This document shows, piece by piece, positions 45,263-53,879 of a DNA stretch of 64,000 nt. The stretch is from a bacterium (GTDB lineage: Bacteria; Hinthialibacterota; Hinthialibacteria; OLB16), in the NCBI GenBank assembly GCA_022072055.1, contig JAJVIK010000013.1:248001-312000 (forward strand). The letters are read 5' to 3'. Below the pieces are notes generated by a model. The model ran no database searches. It was not told where the DNA came from and saw only the letters and a program-made list of their open reading frames with translations. How positions within the stretch are numbered: the stretch's first letter is position 1; every line of letters starts with the position of its first letter. A program made the translations under genes and the position numbers.

Positions 45263-46420
45263 GTGAAGCAGGAGAAGTGGGTGTATTCCTGGAATCCGAG
45301 GGATCAGATGACCAAGGCGGAGAAGTTCACCGGGACCTCCGACACCTACGCGGGCAAGGTCGAGTACGAGTACTGCCTCTCCTGCGACGGAGCGCTCTCC
45401 AAGCGGCGGGAGTACAGCACGACCCAGTCCGGGAACATCATCCAGGAGCGGCGGTACGAATACGATGGCCTCAACCTCTTGCGGGTGGATCAGCGGGTGG
45501 ACACGGACGGCGATGGGGTGATCGAGGCGGGGGAGACCGCTTGGCGGCATGTGGAGGTGAACAGCCACCGGCCCGGCGCGCTCGGCGCACAACTCGGCAA
45601 ACGCGCTTACCTCTACGCCAACGGCCAGAGCACCACGCCCTCCTCGACCACCGACTACGCGTATGTGTATGATCCGGTCGGGAATGTGTGGGTGATTCTC
45701 TCCGACATGGGGGAAGAAGTGTACTGGTTCAGCCAGGATGCCTTCGGCAATGAACTGTCGATCTCCCCCTTCGCGGGCACCTCGTGGCAAACCGCGCGCA
45801 CCGCTGGGATCACGGAACACCAGACAGGCAAGTGGATTGATCCGTTTACGGGCCTCTATTTCTTCCATGCTCGCTGGCTGGACGCGGGAGTGGGGAGGTT
45901 TGTGGGGAGGGATCCGGCGAGGGAATATGGCGGCAGGATTTACTCCCTGGCCTACAATCTTCCCACAAAGAATGTCGATCCGACTGGGAAGTTTGGCGGT
46001 TGCGGCATTGGGGGTCCGAATTGTTTTCCGCCGCCGCCACCACCACCACCGCCTGGACCGTGTTCAGATGTTGTGGATAAGATCTATACAAACCCACCGC
46101 ACTTTGAGAATGATGTGTGCCGTCATAAGAACCATTGCTATGCCTGTTGTATGATACGAATGTGTTCTTGCGCTGGTGTCGGCACCATCGCAGCCTGGCT
46201 TGCACAAGGGTGGAAGGAGGGTGGCGACATTTTTTGTGCCCCGGGATCGGATGTCTGTAGGGATTGGGATGCCTGCAATTATGGTATCGATAGAGGGTCT
46301 CAGTATTGGTTCTCAGCCTTCAGGTCTTTGAATTCAGACAAGCACTGTAAGAATGCCTGTGATAATCCAATATGGGACACCACAGACTCGAGTCAGTGTA
46401 TACCGGATACATCGCCATGA
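45263..46420 (+). CDS. RHS-repeat C-terminal fragment with Cys-rich tip (5'-truncated candidate toxin)
   Basis: The frame opens at 45182 right after an in-frame TGA; the first standard start is GTG 45263, giving 385 residues. No ribosome site or N-terminal export part is visible, so this is likely a 5'-truncated RHS gene. It contains YD-type repeats (YEYCLSCDGALSKRREY) and the RHS core end (GLYFFHARWLDAGVGRFVGRDP, NPT-type VDPTGKFGG). A Pro run of nine and an unrelated tip with 15 cysteines follow. The tip begins an AT-richer stretch. RHS proteins usually carry a variable C-terminal toxin after this core. The stop overlaps the next start by ATGA. Confidence 0.75.
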   Translation: MKQEKWVYSWNPRDQMTKAEKFTGTSDTYAGKVEYEYCLSCDGALSKRREYSTTQSGNIIQERRYEYDGLNLLRVDQRVDTDGDGVIEAGETAWRHVEVNSHRPGALGAQLGKRAYLYANGQSTTPSSTTDYAYVYDPVGNVWVILSDMGEEVYWFSQDAFGNELSISPFAGTSWQTARTAGITEHQTGKWIDPFTGLYFFHARWLDAGVGRFVGRDPAREYGGRIYSLAYNLPTKNVDPTGKFGGCGIGGPNCFPPPPPPPPPGPCSDVVDKIYTNPPHFENDVCRHKNHCYACCMIRMCSCAGVGTIAAWLAQGWKEGGDIFCAPGSDVCRDWDACNYGIDRGSQYWFSAFRSLNSDKHCKNACDNPIWDTTDSSQCIPDTSP

Positions 46421-47475
46421 AGCGGTCGCTACGGTTGTATGCAGTATGGACTTCGATTGGAGCGATCTTCGGTGGGGGGGTTATACTTGTGAGATTGGCT
46501 CTCGGAGACAATTACCGAGACCATGGGCAGTTCAATGAGAAGACAAGACTGAGGATTCATTCTGACCGCATAACAGATCTGGCAGTGTCTCCTGACTCGA
46601 TCATTTACACCAGTTCATGGGATGGGACGGTCAGATCCGCAAGCGCATCAAACCTGGAGACTGTTAGAACCTATAAGCCTCTTAACGACCAGATATATAT
46701 TAATTGCGTTGCGATCTTTAGAGATTCTCGCCGGTTTGCCTCAGGTGCTGATGACGGGAAGATTCGCATATGGAGAATCGAAGACGAATCTCCATTTCTT
46801 GAAATGCGCGCTTCGGAGAAATGGCATATTACGGCACTTGATATCGACAGGGACGACACGCGCATGCTGTCTGGAGATGCAGGAGGTACAGTATCTGTAT
46901 GGGAGCTTCCGTCAGGGAGGAGGGTCTCAACACAAAAACTGTCCGACAGCGGCGTAAAGGAAGCGCGGTTTGTAGATGGCTCACATGTTGCGATAATAGT
47001 TTTCGAATGCGGGACAATTTGCATATTCAATCTAACAACCGGTTCGGAAGTGTGGCGAAGAGGTGACCTCGGCATTAACTCGGTTGATTGTCAGATAGTG
47101 TCGACACGCTTGGTAACAAGCGGGCAGGACTCAACAGTACGCTTGTGGGACCTGCACACAGGATCCATATTGTGGGAATATGCGGCAATGGATGGTACAT
47201 CAATCAGTTGTGTTCGCTTTTTGAAGTCATCGGACGCGATACTCGCCGCATGCTCGATCCAACGATCGTTCCGATCAGACATTGGCGTGATTGCAACCTT
47301 AAATCCTGGCGAAGAGAATCCGATTCAATACCATATGAACGCAAGCCGTCCGGTGGAAAGGTTTGAGCTACTTGAATCTCTTCCAATGGCCGTATTCTTT
47401 AGCAATGCCCCAGTGTGGAAGCGATTCGAGATTGGACTGTGGGAGCTGCAAACTGATCCGGTGGAGGAGTTCTAA
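46417..47475 (+). CDS. Membrane-anchored WD40-repeat protein, candidate immunity protein
   Basis: 352 residues from ATG 46417, sharing ATGA with the RHS tip stop. One transmembrane helix (LYAVWTSIGAIFGGGVILV) is followed by about six WD40-like blades (ITDLAVSPDSIIYTSSWDG, FASGADDGKIRIWRIED, MLSGDAGGTVSVWELP, LVTSGQDSTVRLWDLHTG). The base composition is visibly AT-richer than the surroundings and codon use differs, a sign of recent acquisition together with the tip. A small gene placed directly behind an RHS tip is the usual place of the immunity gene, but WD40 proteins are not the common immunity type, so this role is inferred from position only. The stop abuts the next RHS remnant. Confidence 0.7.
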   Translation: MKRSLRLYAVWTSIGAIFGGGVILVRLALGDNYRDHGQFNEKTRLRIHSDRITDLAVSPDSIIYTSSWDGTVRSASASNLETVRTYKPLNDQIYINCVAIFRDSRRFASGADDGKIRIWRIEDESPFLEMRASEKWHITALDIDRDDTRMLSGDAGGTVSVWELPSGRRVSTQKLSDSGVKEARFVDGSHVAIIVFECGTICIFNLTTGSEVWRRGDLGINSVDCQIVSTRLVTSGQDSTVRLWDLHTGSILWEYAAMDGTSISCVRFLKSSDAILAACSIQRSFRSDIGVIATLNPGEENPIQYHMNASRPVERFELLESLPMAVFFSNAPVWKRFEIGLWELQTDPVEEF

Positions 47476-47476
47476 C

Positions 47477-47830
47477 CTCAACAAGAACGGCACGATCACC
47501 GAGGACCTCACCTGGACGCTGGAGTACAACGGCTTGAACGAACTCGACGTCGCTACAGCGGGGCCTCCTGGACCGGGGCCAACGGGGACACGCGGATCGA
47601 CTACGCCTACGACACCAACGGCAACCTCACCCAAGCGCTCAAGGAGACCAAGAGCGGCGGGGCCTGGAGTCAGGCGGAGAAGTGGGACTACACTTGGAAT
47701 GTGAGGGACCAGATGACCCGCGCGGTGAAGTACACGAACACGGCCAACAATGTCGGGTCGGTCGAGTACGAGTACTGCCTGTCCTGCGATGGGGCGCTGT
47801 CGAAGTGGGCGGTGAGTGCGGCTCGGAGCA
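47477..47830 (+). pseudogene. RHS-repeat remnant with frameshift
   Basis: Directly after the WD40 stop the frame reads LNKNGTITEDLTWTLEYNG, typical of RHS repeats. A frame change near 47545 moves the rest (DYAYDTNGNLTQALK, WNVRDQMTRAVKY, VEYEYCLSCDGALSKW) into another frame, and similarity ends near 47810. About 45 bases, 47760-47805, resemble 45358-45403 of the first RHS fragment (for example GAGTACGAGTACTGCCT shared), so the two are relatives. It has neither start nor core and is not expected to be functional. Confidence 0.8.
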
Positions 47831-47887
47831 AAGGGGACATTTCCCTTCCCCTGTCTCTCGGGTCGTCCCCGGTGGTACCTTCACCAG

Positions 47888-48382
47888 ATGGAAATCCGAC
47901 ACCTCGCTCAGGTCTTCCGCATCCTCCGCGCTCACAGCGACCAAGTCGGTCCCGCATCGGTCACTGAGATTTCAGAAAACCACAAGGATGATCCGTACCG
48001 CGTCCTCATCTCCTGCCTCATCAGCCTGAGAACCAAGGATGAGGTGACCGAGGCGGCGAGCGCCCGGCTTTTCGAGCTGGCGGACACTCCCTCCAAGGTG
48101 ATCAAGCTACCGGAGGCCGCCATCGCTAAGGCGATCTATCCCGCGGGGTTCTACCGTACCAAGGCCAAGATCATCCGGGAGATCAGCGCCGAGATTCTGT
48201 CCCGGTTCGCGGGCAAAGTTCCTCAGGAGATCGACGACCTGCTCACCTTGAAGGGCGTGGGGAGAAAGACCGCGAACCTGGTGGTCACACTCGGATATGG
48301 GAAGCCGGGAATCTGTGTGGACACTCATGTGCACCGAATCACAAACCGATGGCGATCTGTTGCCTATTTGCCGTATTCTTAA
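47888..48382 (+). pseudogene. nth: Endonuclease III, truncated by element insertion
   Basis: From ATG 47888 the frame encodes the N-terminal two thirds of Nth: [39 protein letters not shown], the helix-hairpin-helix [13 protein letters not shown] with the catalytic Lys, and [12 protein letters not shown] with the catalytic Asp. Exactly after ITNRW the sequence becomes unrelated (RSVAYLPYS then stop), and the four-cysteine iron-sulfur loop that Nth needs is missing. The break coincides with the 3' end of the serine recombinase gene on the other strand. The remaining piece of nth is not found in the window. Base-excision repair by this copy is presumably lost, unless the start fragment is rescued on excision. 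Confidence 0.85.
48339..48353. other. Probable attachment-site junction of the recombinase element in nth
   Basis: Nth similarity stops within the codons for NRW (48344-48352), and the recombinase stop codon lies in the same bases (48339-48341). The last two or three codons of the recombinase are thus made from target-gene DNA, as is often seen where a serine integrase gene lies beside its own att site. The core is probably within about 48341-48353; the second copy could not be found. Confidence 0.6.
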
Positions 48383-49835
48383 GAGCGGGGAGATAGAAAA
48401 GGTTGATTTCCACTGAATTCTCCCCGATTTTGATGGACTCTGTAATCGCCTCAACCAGCCTGCGTTTCTCGTCAAACTCCATGTGCGGCCACTGTGCGGA
48501 GAGGTTTCTGGCTTCCTCCAGGATCTGCTCCTCGGAAAGGTGACTGATCCGGATGTAGTCGCACTCCGCCTCCAGCCGGGGAATCTCGTCCTCCAGTTGC
48601 GCCAGCCGTTCCTCCATGGGTCGGTACTTGGCCCCGAATCCTTCCCCAGTTATCCGGTCTTTCAGGTACAGGTGATAGACCTTATCCATCTCGGCCCGAA
48701 GTTTCTCCTCCTCTCGCCCCAGAACCTTCAGAATTTCCTCCTTCTCCTGGAGAACCTGGTCACCATTCGCCAAGTGTTGAACAACATCCTCCGGGGAAAG
48801 AAAGTAATCCTTGATTTGGTCCTGAAAGACGAACTCCAAATCGTCGGCTGGAATCTTCGTTCGGCACGCTTGGCAGGTGTACTTGGTGGAATTGGAAGGG
48901 ACGTACATCTTTTGCCCGCACTGGCAAACCACAAGTCCGGCAAACAGGTGGCTGGGACGTTTCCCTGGCGCTATCTTGGTCCTCTGTTGCTCGTTGAGAA
49001 GATGATTGGCGGCGTTCCAGATTTCTTCCGACACGATGGGGTCGGATTCCTGCCAAACCCATTCCTCCTCCGGCTTCAGGGCAACCTGGCCATCCTTGAG
49101 AGTCTTGGTGTAGTTCGCGCGATGAACACCTTTGGCCGTGGGATCGGTAATGGCTCGTTTGATGGCGGTATCGGAAAAGAGAGCCCCAGAAGAGGTTCGG
49201 TAACCCGCTTCATTCAAGATGCGTGCGACCGTTTTCTTCCGTTTGTGTTCGAGGAACAAATCGTAGATCATTTTCCGGACCGGGGCCTCTTGCGGGTGCG
49301 GGATCAACCGGTTGCCTTCCCACCGGTAGCCATAGGGGGCTTTGCCGCCCACGTTCTTACCCATCTTCGCCCGGATCGGCACCGAGGCCGCCACCCGATC
49401 CGCGATCTCTTCCCGTTCCCATTGCGCCATGGCGGCGATCATGGTGTAGAACAACCGACCGGCAGGCGTGCTCGTGTCAATGGACTCTTGCAACGAGATC
49501 AGATCGGTTCCGCACGACTGAAAGATTTCGGAGAACTCCAGAAGCTCCCTGGTGTTGCGAGCAAGTCTCGCGAGTTTCGAAAAAATGAGTCCCTGGATGT
49601 GCCCGGTTCGAATATGCTCCAGCATCAACTGGGTCTCAGGACGGTCCATGACGGACTTGCCGCTGACGGCGTCCAGGCGATACACCTCAACAACCGTCCA
49701 ATCTCGGGATTCGGCATACGCCCGCGCTCGCCGTTCATGGTGCTCTGGACTTTCACCCCTGACTTGGTCTTCAGTAGAGACGCGAATCCAGATGCCAACC
49801 CGCTTCTCGCCGTCAGACTTGCCTTTCGTGATCAT
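48339..49835 (-). CDS. Large serine recombinase
   Basis: 498 residues. N-terminal resolvase domain (about 12-155) with catalytic S20 in IRVSTEDQ and the conserved [12 protein letters not shown] and [13 protein letters not shown] segments. A recombinase domain follows (about 165-270, [17 protein letters not shown]), then a zinc ribbon (about 300-330: CQCGQKM and CQAC) and a coiled coil (about 350-450). This is the large serine integrase architecture used for site-specific integration and excision of mobile elements. The gene ends in the interrupted nth gene. Its ATG shares one base with the upstream ATPase stop (TGATG), so translation is coupled to that ATPase. Confidence 0.95.
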   Translation of the reverse strand: MITKGKSDGEKRVGIWIRVSTEDQVRGESPEHHERRARAYAESRDWTVVEVYRLDAVSGKSVMDRPETQLMLEHIRTGHIQGLIFSKLARLARNTRELLEFSEIFQSCGTDLISLQESIDTSTPAGRLFYTMIAAMAQWEREEIADRVAASVPIRAKMGKNVGGKAPYGYRWEGNRLIPHPQEAPVRKMIYDLFLEHKRKKTVARILNEAGYRTSSGALFSDTAIKRAITDPTAKGVHRANYTKTLKDGQVALKPEEEWVWQESDPIVSEEIWNAANHLLNEQQRTKIAPGKRPSHLFAGLVVCQCGQKMYVPSNSTKYTCQACRTKIPADDLEFVFQDQIKDYFLSPEDVVQHLANGDQVLQEKEEILKVLGREEEKLRAEMDKVYHLYLKDRITGEGFGAKYRPMEERLAQLEDEIPRLEAECDYIRISHLSEEQILEEARNLSAQWPHMEFDEKRRLVEAITESIKIGENSVEINLFYLPALKNTANRQQIAIGL

Positions 49836-52800
49836 CAGTCTGCGCCTCGCTTCTTCTGCTTCCGTTGAGCCATCGTCTTGGCGATGATCTCTGCCACCAC
49901 CCGTTGTCTTTCCTGTTTGTCCTGTTCGCTCACTGCTTTATGCTTGCGCGCTACATCGTATCCACGCACGGTCCCCGCTTGGGCTTTACTCGCAGCCGCT
50001 TCCTCTTTCAGGTAAAAGATTAAATCCGGAACTGTGAGGCAGTCGATTCGTTCCAATTCGGCTGCCGAGAAGGTCTCTTCCAACCGTCTTTTTAGGGTAC
50101 TCAACCGTTTGGCTTCCGCAACGATCAGGAACACTTCGTCGTACTTCTCCGTCTCGAGATACTTCCGAAGTTTGCCAAGTTCATACTCAGTCGTGGAGGT
50201 CACCGTGATCTCGCAAGCGATGGAGCGTTTGCCTAATTCCAGGACCACGTCAGCGCTACCGCCCGCGTCCAGTTTTCGTTCGATACTGACGCGGAATCCG
50301 AGTTCTTCTCCCTCAAGTTTAATCAGCTCCTGAAGGCGCTTATGTTCCGGTCCGCCCCTGCCGGGGCTTGAGGGGGGTTTGGGAACATACACGGGTGGTT
50401 CCACTGGTGCGACAGCGGGTGGAGGAACCGGCCGGGAAGGAGGCTCTGGCGGACGAGTCTCCCGCGCCGGTTCAGGTTCCACCGAATCGGGTTGTGGTGC
50501 GGCCGCTTCGGGCTCCGGCTCTGCGGCTTTCTTCCTTCGGCGCGGCTTCGGATCGAATTCCTCCTCAAAGGCTCCGCCTGACTCGTCTTCGTACTCCTTG
50601 GCAATCTCCCTCGCGATTTCGGCCCGCGACCGGCAATAGAGGTTGTGGGTCCGGGTGGTCACATACTCATGGTTCCATTGCACGCGGTCTTCGTTGAGCG
50701 GCGGTAAAGACGGGACCGACAGATTGAAATCGTTGTCCGCTCGTTCGATTCGGGCGATGGCCTCTCCCACGCCCAGATTCCGCAAGTCGGAGCTCTCGAA
50801 GGTCGAGAAACCATCGTCCAGTTTCCGAGCGTCCTGGTCATCGACGCGGAAGCAGACGCGGGTGAACGGGTGGGTGAGGACCGCACTCGCCAAATCCGAT
50901 CCGCCCAGTTGGTGGAGTTCCTGGTGGGCGAGAATCAATCCGAGTTTGTATTTTCGAGTGCCCGACAGAATCGCGTTCATGGAGGGGGTGACGAAGTTGT
51001 GGCACTCGTCGATGTAAAGGTAGAAGGGGCGGCGGTCGGATTCTCTCAAGTCCTGACGTGACATGGCGGTTTGCTGAAACTTCGAGACCAGAAAACTCCC
51101 AAGAAGATAGGCATTCTTTTCCCCGATGGCTCCCTGGGAGAGTCGCGCCAAGAGGATCTTGCCGCTATCCATGATGGATCGGAAATCGAGTTTGCTCTCC
51201 TTTTGCGCCATCATGTCTCGAATCGGTTTGAGCGAGAAGAAAGCATTCAGCCGCGTGAGAATGGAGGCGTGAGGTTTCCCAGAAAGTTGCGGAAACTCCT
51301 TGCGCCAATAGTAGACCAGTTCGGGTTCCTGGACCGTTCGGAGGAATGCGTTTCGGAAGTTCTTGTCCACAAGGAATCGTCGCAGGTCTCGTAGCGTCCC
51401 ACCTTCGCTGCTCTCAAGAAAAGCAAGAATCGCATTGCTGAGCACCGACGTCATTTGGTCGCCCCAGCTCGTGGAGAGCCGTTGAAACGCTGACACCAGG
51501 TCCGAAGAGAGGAGGGTTTTTTCGATTTCGGAGTGCGCGGTCAGGATGTTCAGCCCGACGGAATACTCGTAATCGGAAGGGTCGACGAGAATGATGTCGT
51601 CAAGCCGTTCTTGAGGCGCGTACCCGATGATCTGGTCAATCAAGTCGCCGTGCGGATCGAGGACGGCGAAGCCGTTTCCCTCCTTCATGTCCTGACGAAT
51701 CATTTGAAGTAGAAACGTGGACTTGCCGGTGCCGGAAGCGCCAATCACATGCATGTGACGGCTGCGTTGCTCGGGGGAGAGGGAGACTTGGGTGGTTTTC
51801 CGTTGATGAGTGTTCTCGCCAAGGACGAAGGAATGGCCCTTGGCGATCTCCGGCGATGCCTTCGTTCGGCCGATTTGCTTGCGAATCTTCGGGGACCGGA
51901 CCGAGGCGGAAGGGAGGTGGGCCAGCGATGCGAGTTCCTCGGCGTTCAAGATCATCCCGCAGCGGTGCGAGCGGCGCTCGAACAAGTCCTCTTCGTGTTC
52001 GTCATCAGGGTACATCTGGTTCGTCAGAGGAATGAGTTCGTTTCCATCCCCACGCGAGTACTGGCCAAGCGCCCCCCCAATGCCTCTGACCACTTGCCAC
52101 GACCGCCGGTTGTCGGCCCCCGCCATGGCGACGCGAACCACCGCCGCATAGAGTGGGGAAGCCATCTTCTCTTGAGTTAGGAGGAGCATATTTTGGTCCT
52201 CAAAGACCGAATCACCCTCCCAGTCGGTGACCGCTCTCAAAGTGCTCTTGGCCCAGGGATGTTGAACCGCCTGAAAGACAACCTGGAAAACAGCCGTCTC
52301 GTCGTCGCGTAGGCGACCCATGGCCCCCACAATGGATGTGAGCGGATCGGGATCGAATGCGGAGATCGACTCCAGTGGGACCATGAACTCCTGCGAGAGC
52401 CCGAAATCCACAATCACGGCGTGGCGTCGGCGCATCCGGCTCCAAAGGGATTGCAGCGCTCCCGTCTGCTCGTTAAGGAGGCAATCCGGAAAGTGGCTCT
52501 CAAGTTGTGGGGAGACTTGGGGTAAATCAGAATCGCTGCATACGACCTGCACGCTGATCGTCTCCGCCGTTCCGATGATCTCGAAGGCAAGAGGGTCGTG
52601 GCAGTGCCGCAGGCTCTGAATGAACCTCAGCCACCCGTCCTTAGTGACCTTGAGCGATGCGGGAATCGCGATGTCGATTTCAATCAGGAGTCGAGGGGAA
52701 TCGATGATTTCCGGATCGGGTTCCTCGATCTCGTCATAGTCCGAAACCTGCGGCTCCGGTTTTGATCGCGACCAACCTGTCCCGATCTTTTCGACGAGAC

Positions 52801-53020
52801 GACTGAATAAGGTATGATGCCGCCCGTCGTCAACGGCGCGGGGTGGCTCAGGCAGTTCCCAAGTGAAGGGACGGAAAGGCGGCTCCAGTTCAACGGGCGC
52901 GTCGTAGAGAACCCACCCTCTGCCCCGGTGCTCCCAAGAGTAGAAATGGTAAAGCAGCCGCTCCGCGAGACTCATCGAACCAGGTCTGAAGGACGAGACA
53001 GGGGAGGAGTCGGAGGCCAT
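49835..53020 (-). CDS. VirD4/HerA-like ATPase with PD-(D/E)xK-like C-terminal domain
   Basis: 1061 residues. Residues 1-400 are a poorly conserved region. A RecA-fold ATPase follows (about 420-780) with Walker A GASGTGKST at 427-435, FAVLDPHGDLIDQII, and Walker B YLYIDECHNF near 667-676, as in conjugative coupling proteins and HerA-type translocases. A Pro/Glu-rich linker (about 825-890) leads to a restriction endonuclease-like domain (about 893-1000): LEGEELGF, D924 in GGSADVVLE and E937 in ACEITVT. The Lys expected in E-x-K is replaced by Thr. No transmembrane helix is visible; the preceding gene supplies two. It may move element DNA or act in defence. Confidence 0.85.
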   Translation of the reverse strand: MASDSSPVSSFRPGSMSLAERLLYHFYSWEHRGRGWVLYDAPVELEPPFRPFTWELPEPPRAVDDGRHHTLFSRLVEKIGTGWSRSKPEPQVSDYDEIEEPDPEIIDSPRLLIEIDIAIPASLKVTKDGWLRFIQSLRHCHDPLAFEIIGTAETISVQVVCSDSDLPQVSPQLESHFPDCLLNEQTGALQSLWSRMRRRHAVIVDFGLSQEFMVPLESISAFDPDPLTSIVGAMGRLRDDETAVFQVVFQAVQHPWAKSTLRAVTDWEGDSVFEDQNMLLLTQEKMASPLYAAVVRVAMAGADNRRSWQVVRGIGGALGQYSRGDGNELIPLTNQMYPDDEHEEDLFERRSHRCGMILNAEELASLAHLPSASVRSPKIRKQIGRTKASPEIAKGHSFVLGENTHQRKTTQVSLSPEQRSRHMHVIGASGTGKSTFLLQMIRQDMKEGNGFAVLDPHGDLIDQIIGYAPQERLDDIILVDPSDYEYSVGLNILTAHSEIEKTLLSSDLVSAFQRLSTSWGDQMTSVLSNAILAFLESSEGGTLRDLRRFLVDKNFRNAFLRTVQEPELVYYWRKEFPQLSGKPHASILTRLNAFFSLKPIRDMMAQKESKLDFRSIMDSGKILLARLSQGAIGEKNAYLLGSFLVSKFQQTAMSRQDLRESDRRPFYLYIDECHNFVTPSMNAILSGTRKYKLGLILAHQELHQLGGSDLASAVLTHPFTRVCFRVDDQDARKLDDGFSTFESSDLRNLGVGEAIARIERADNDFNLSVPSLPPLNEDRVQWNHEYVTTRTHNLYCRSRAEIAREIAKEYEDESGGAFEEEFDPKPRRRKKAAEPEPEAAAPQPDSVEPEPARETRPPEPPSRPVPPPAVAPVEPPVYVPKPPSSPGRGGPEHKRLQELIKLEGEELGFRVSIERKLDAGGSADVVLELGKRSIACEITVTSTTEYELGKLRKYLETEKYDEVFLIVAEAKRLSTLKRRLEETFSAAELERIDCLTVPDLIFYLKEEAAASKAQAGTVRGYDVARKHKAVSEQDKQERQRVVAEIIAKTMAQRKQKKRGAD

Positions 53021-53026
53021 GATTCA

Positions 53027-53704
53027 TCACCTCCTGAAGAAGTCCCGATTGATTGGTTTCCGCTCCGAATCACTCATGCGAGGAAGACTCTTGGCGTCGG
53101 TGAGGGCATCGATAACCTCAAGCACCGATGAGTGGACCGATGCTTGAAACATGAGGGCCGTGTCGTATTCAAAGTACGAGATTCCGCGTTTGAAGACATT
53201 CCAGATGCCGCCGAATAGGGTGAGGCCGAGGAGGAACTCTTCCACCTCCACGGGGCCCCTGAACCCGCCAGCACGAACAAAAACCCAGATGAGCAAGAGG
53301 GCTCCAATGAGAGCGGAACCCCCTTTGGCGACACCCCAGTATTGAGCGACGAAGAAGTAAAAAAAGAACGCGGTCGTCGCCATCCCGATCAAATGAAAGA
53401 TCGTGAGCGTGGGACGGAGCATGACCAGCCACGCGGAAAAGAAAAAGTCTCTGCCGAATGGCGCGGCGCAGATGTCATAGACGAGCCGCCTCCGCCCAAT
53501 TCGTAGGTACTCGCGATCCGCGCTCAGAAAACTCCCCTCTTTCCAGATCACACGCGAGACCTCCAGTCCGGGGATTTCATGTTTGGCAAGAGCGGCTTCG
53601 ACGGATTGGTAGAACTCCGAAGGGGACGTACTGAAATGGGTAAAGTACTTCGGCCAGCGGGAGATGAGTTCCGCGCCCCTGGTCTTTTTCCAACCTGGTT
53701 CCAT
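53027..53704 (-). CDS. Two-helix membrane protein, partner of the VirD4-like ATPase
   Basis: 225 residues from ATG 53704, the first Met before the conserved-looking KKTRGAELISRWPKYFTHF. A soluble N-terminal part (about 1-95) is followed by two transmembrane helices (LTIFHLIGMATTAFFFYFFVA, then ALIGALLLIWVFVRAGG) and a short soluble C-terminus ending in KPINRDFFRR. No family was recognised. It ends 6 bases before the ATPase gene, so the two are very likely made together. VirD4 proteins normally have their own two N-terminal helices; here this protein may provide the anchor (inference). It diverges from hsdM; the gap 53,705-53,879 shows no clear promoter. Confidence 0.65.
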   Translation of the reverse strand: MEPGWKKTRGAELISRWPKYFTHFSTSPSEFYQSVEAALAKHEIPGLEVSRVIWKEGSFLSADREYLRIGRRRLVYDICAAPFGRDFFFSAWLVMLRPTLTIFHLIGMATTAFFFYFFVAQYWGVAKGGSALIGALLLIWVFVRAGGFRGPVEVEEFLLGLTLFGGIWNVFKRGISYFEYDTALMFQASVHSSVLEVIDALTDAKSLPRMSDSERKPINRDFFRR

Positions 53705-53879
53705 GAGATGCCTCCACAAGCAAGAATCGAGCAGCCTGGCAGCAGGAGGGCAGCAGAATGAGGAGGTTACCATTACTCGAAGGAGACGGGTACGGGAATT
53801 GTTGTCACACCCCTGGAATAGAGTCGGAACCGGTCCAGGATGAGAACCAAAGGTTGCAAAAGTTCTCGAATTTGACACA

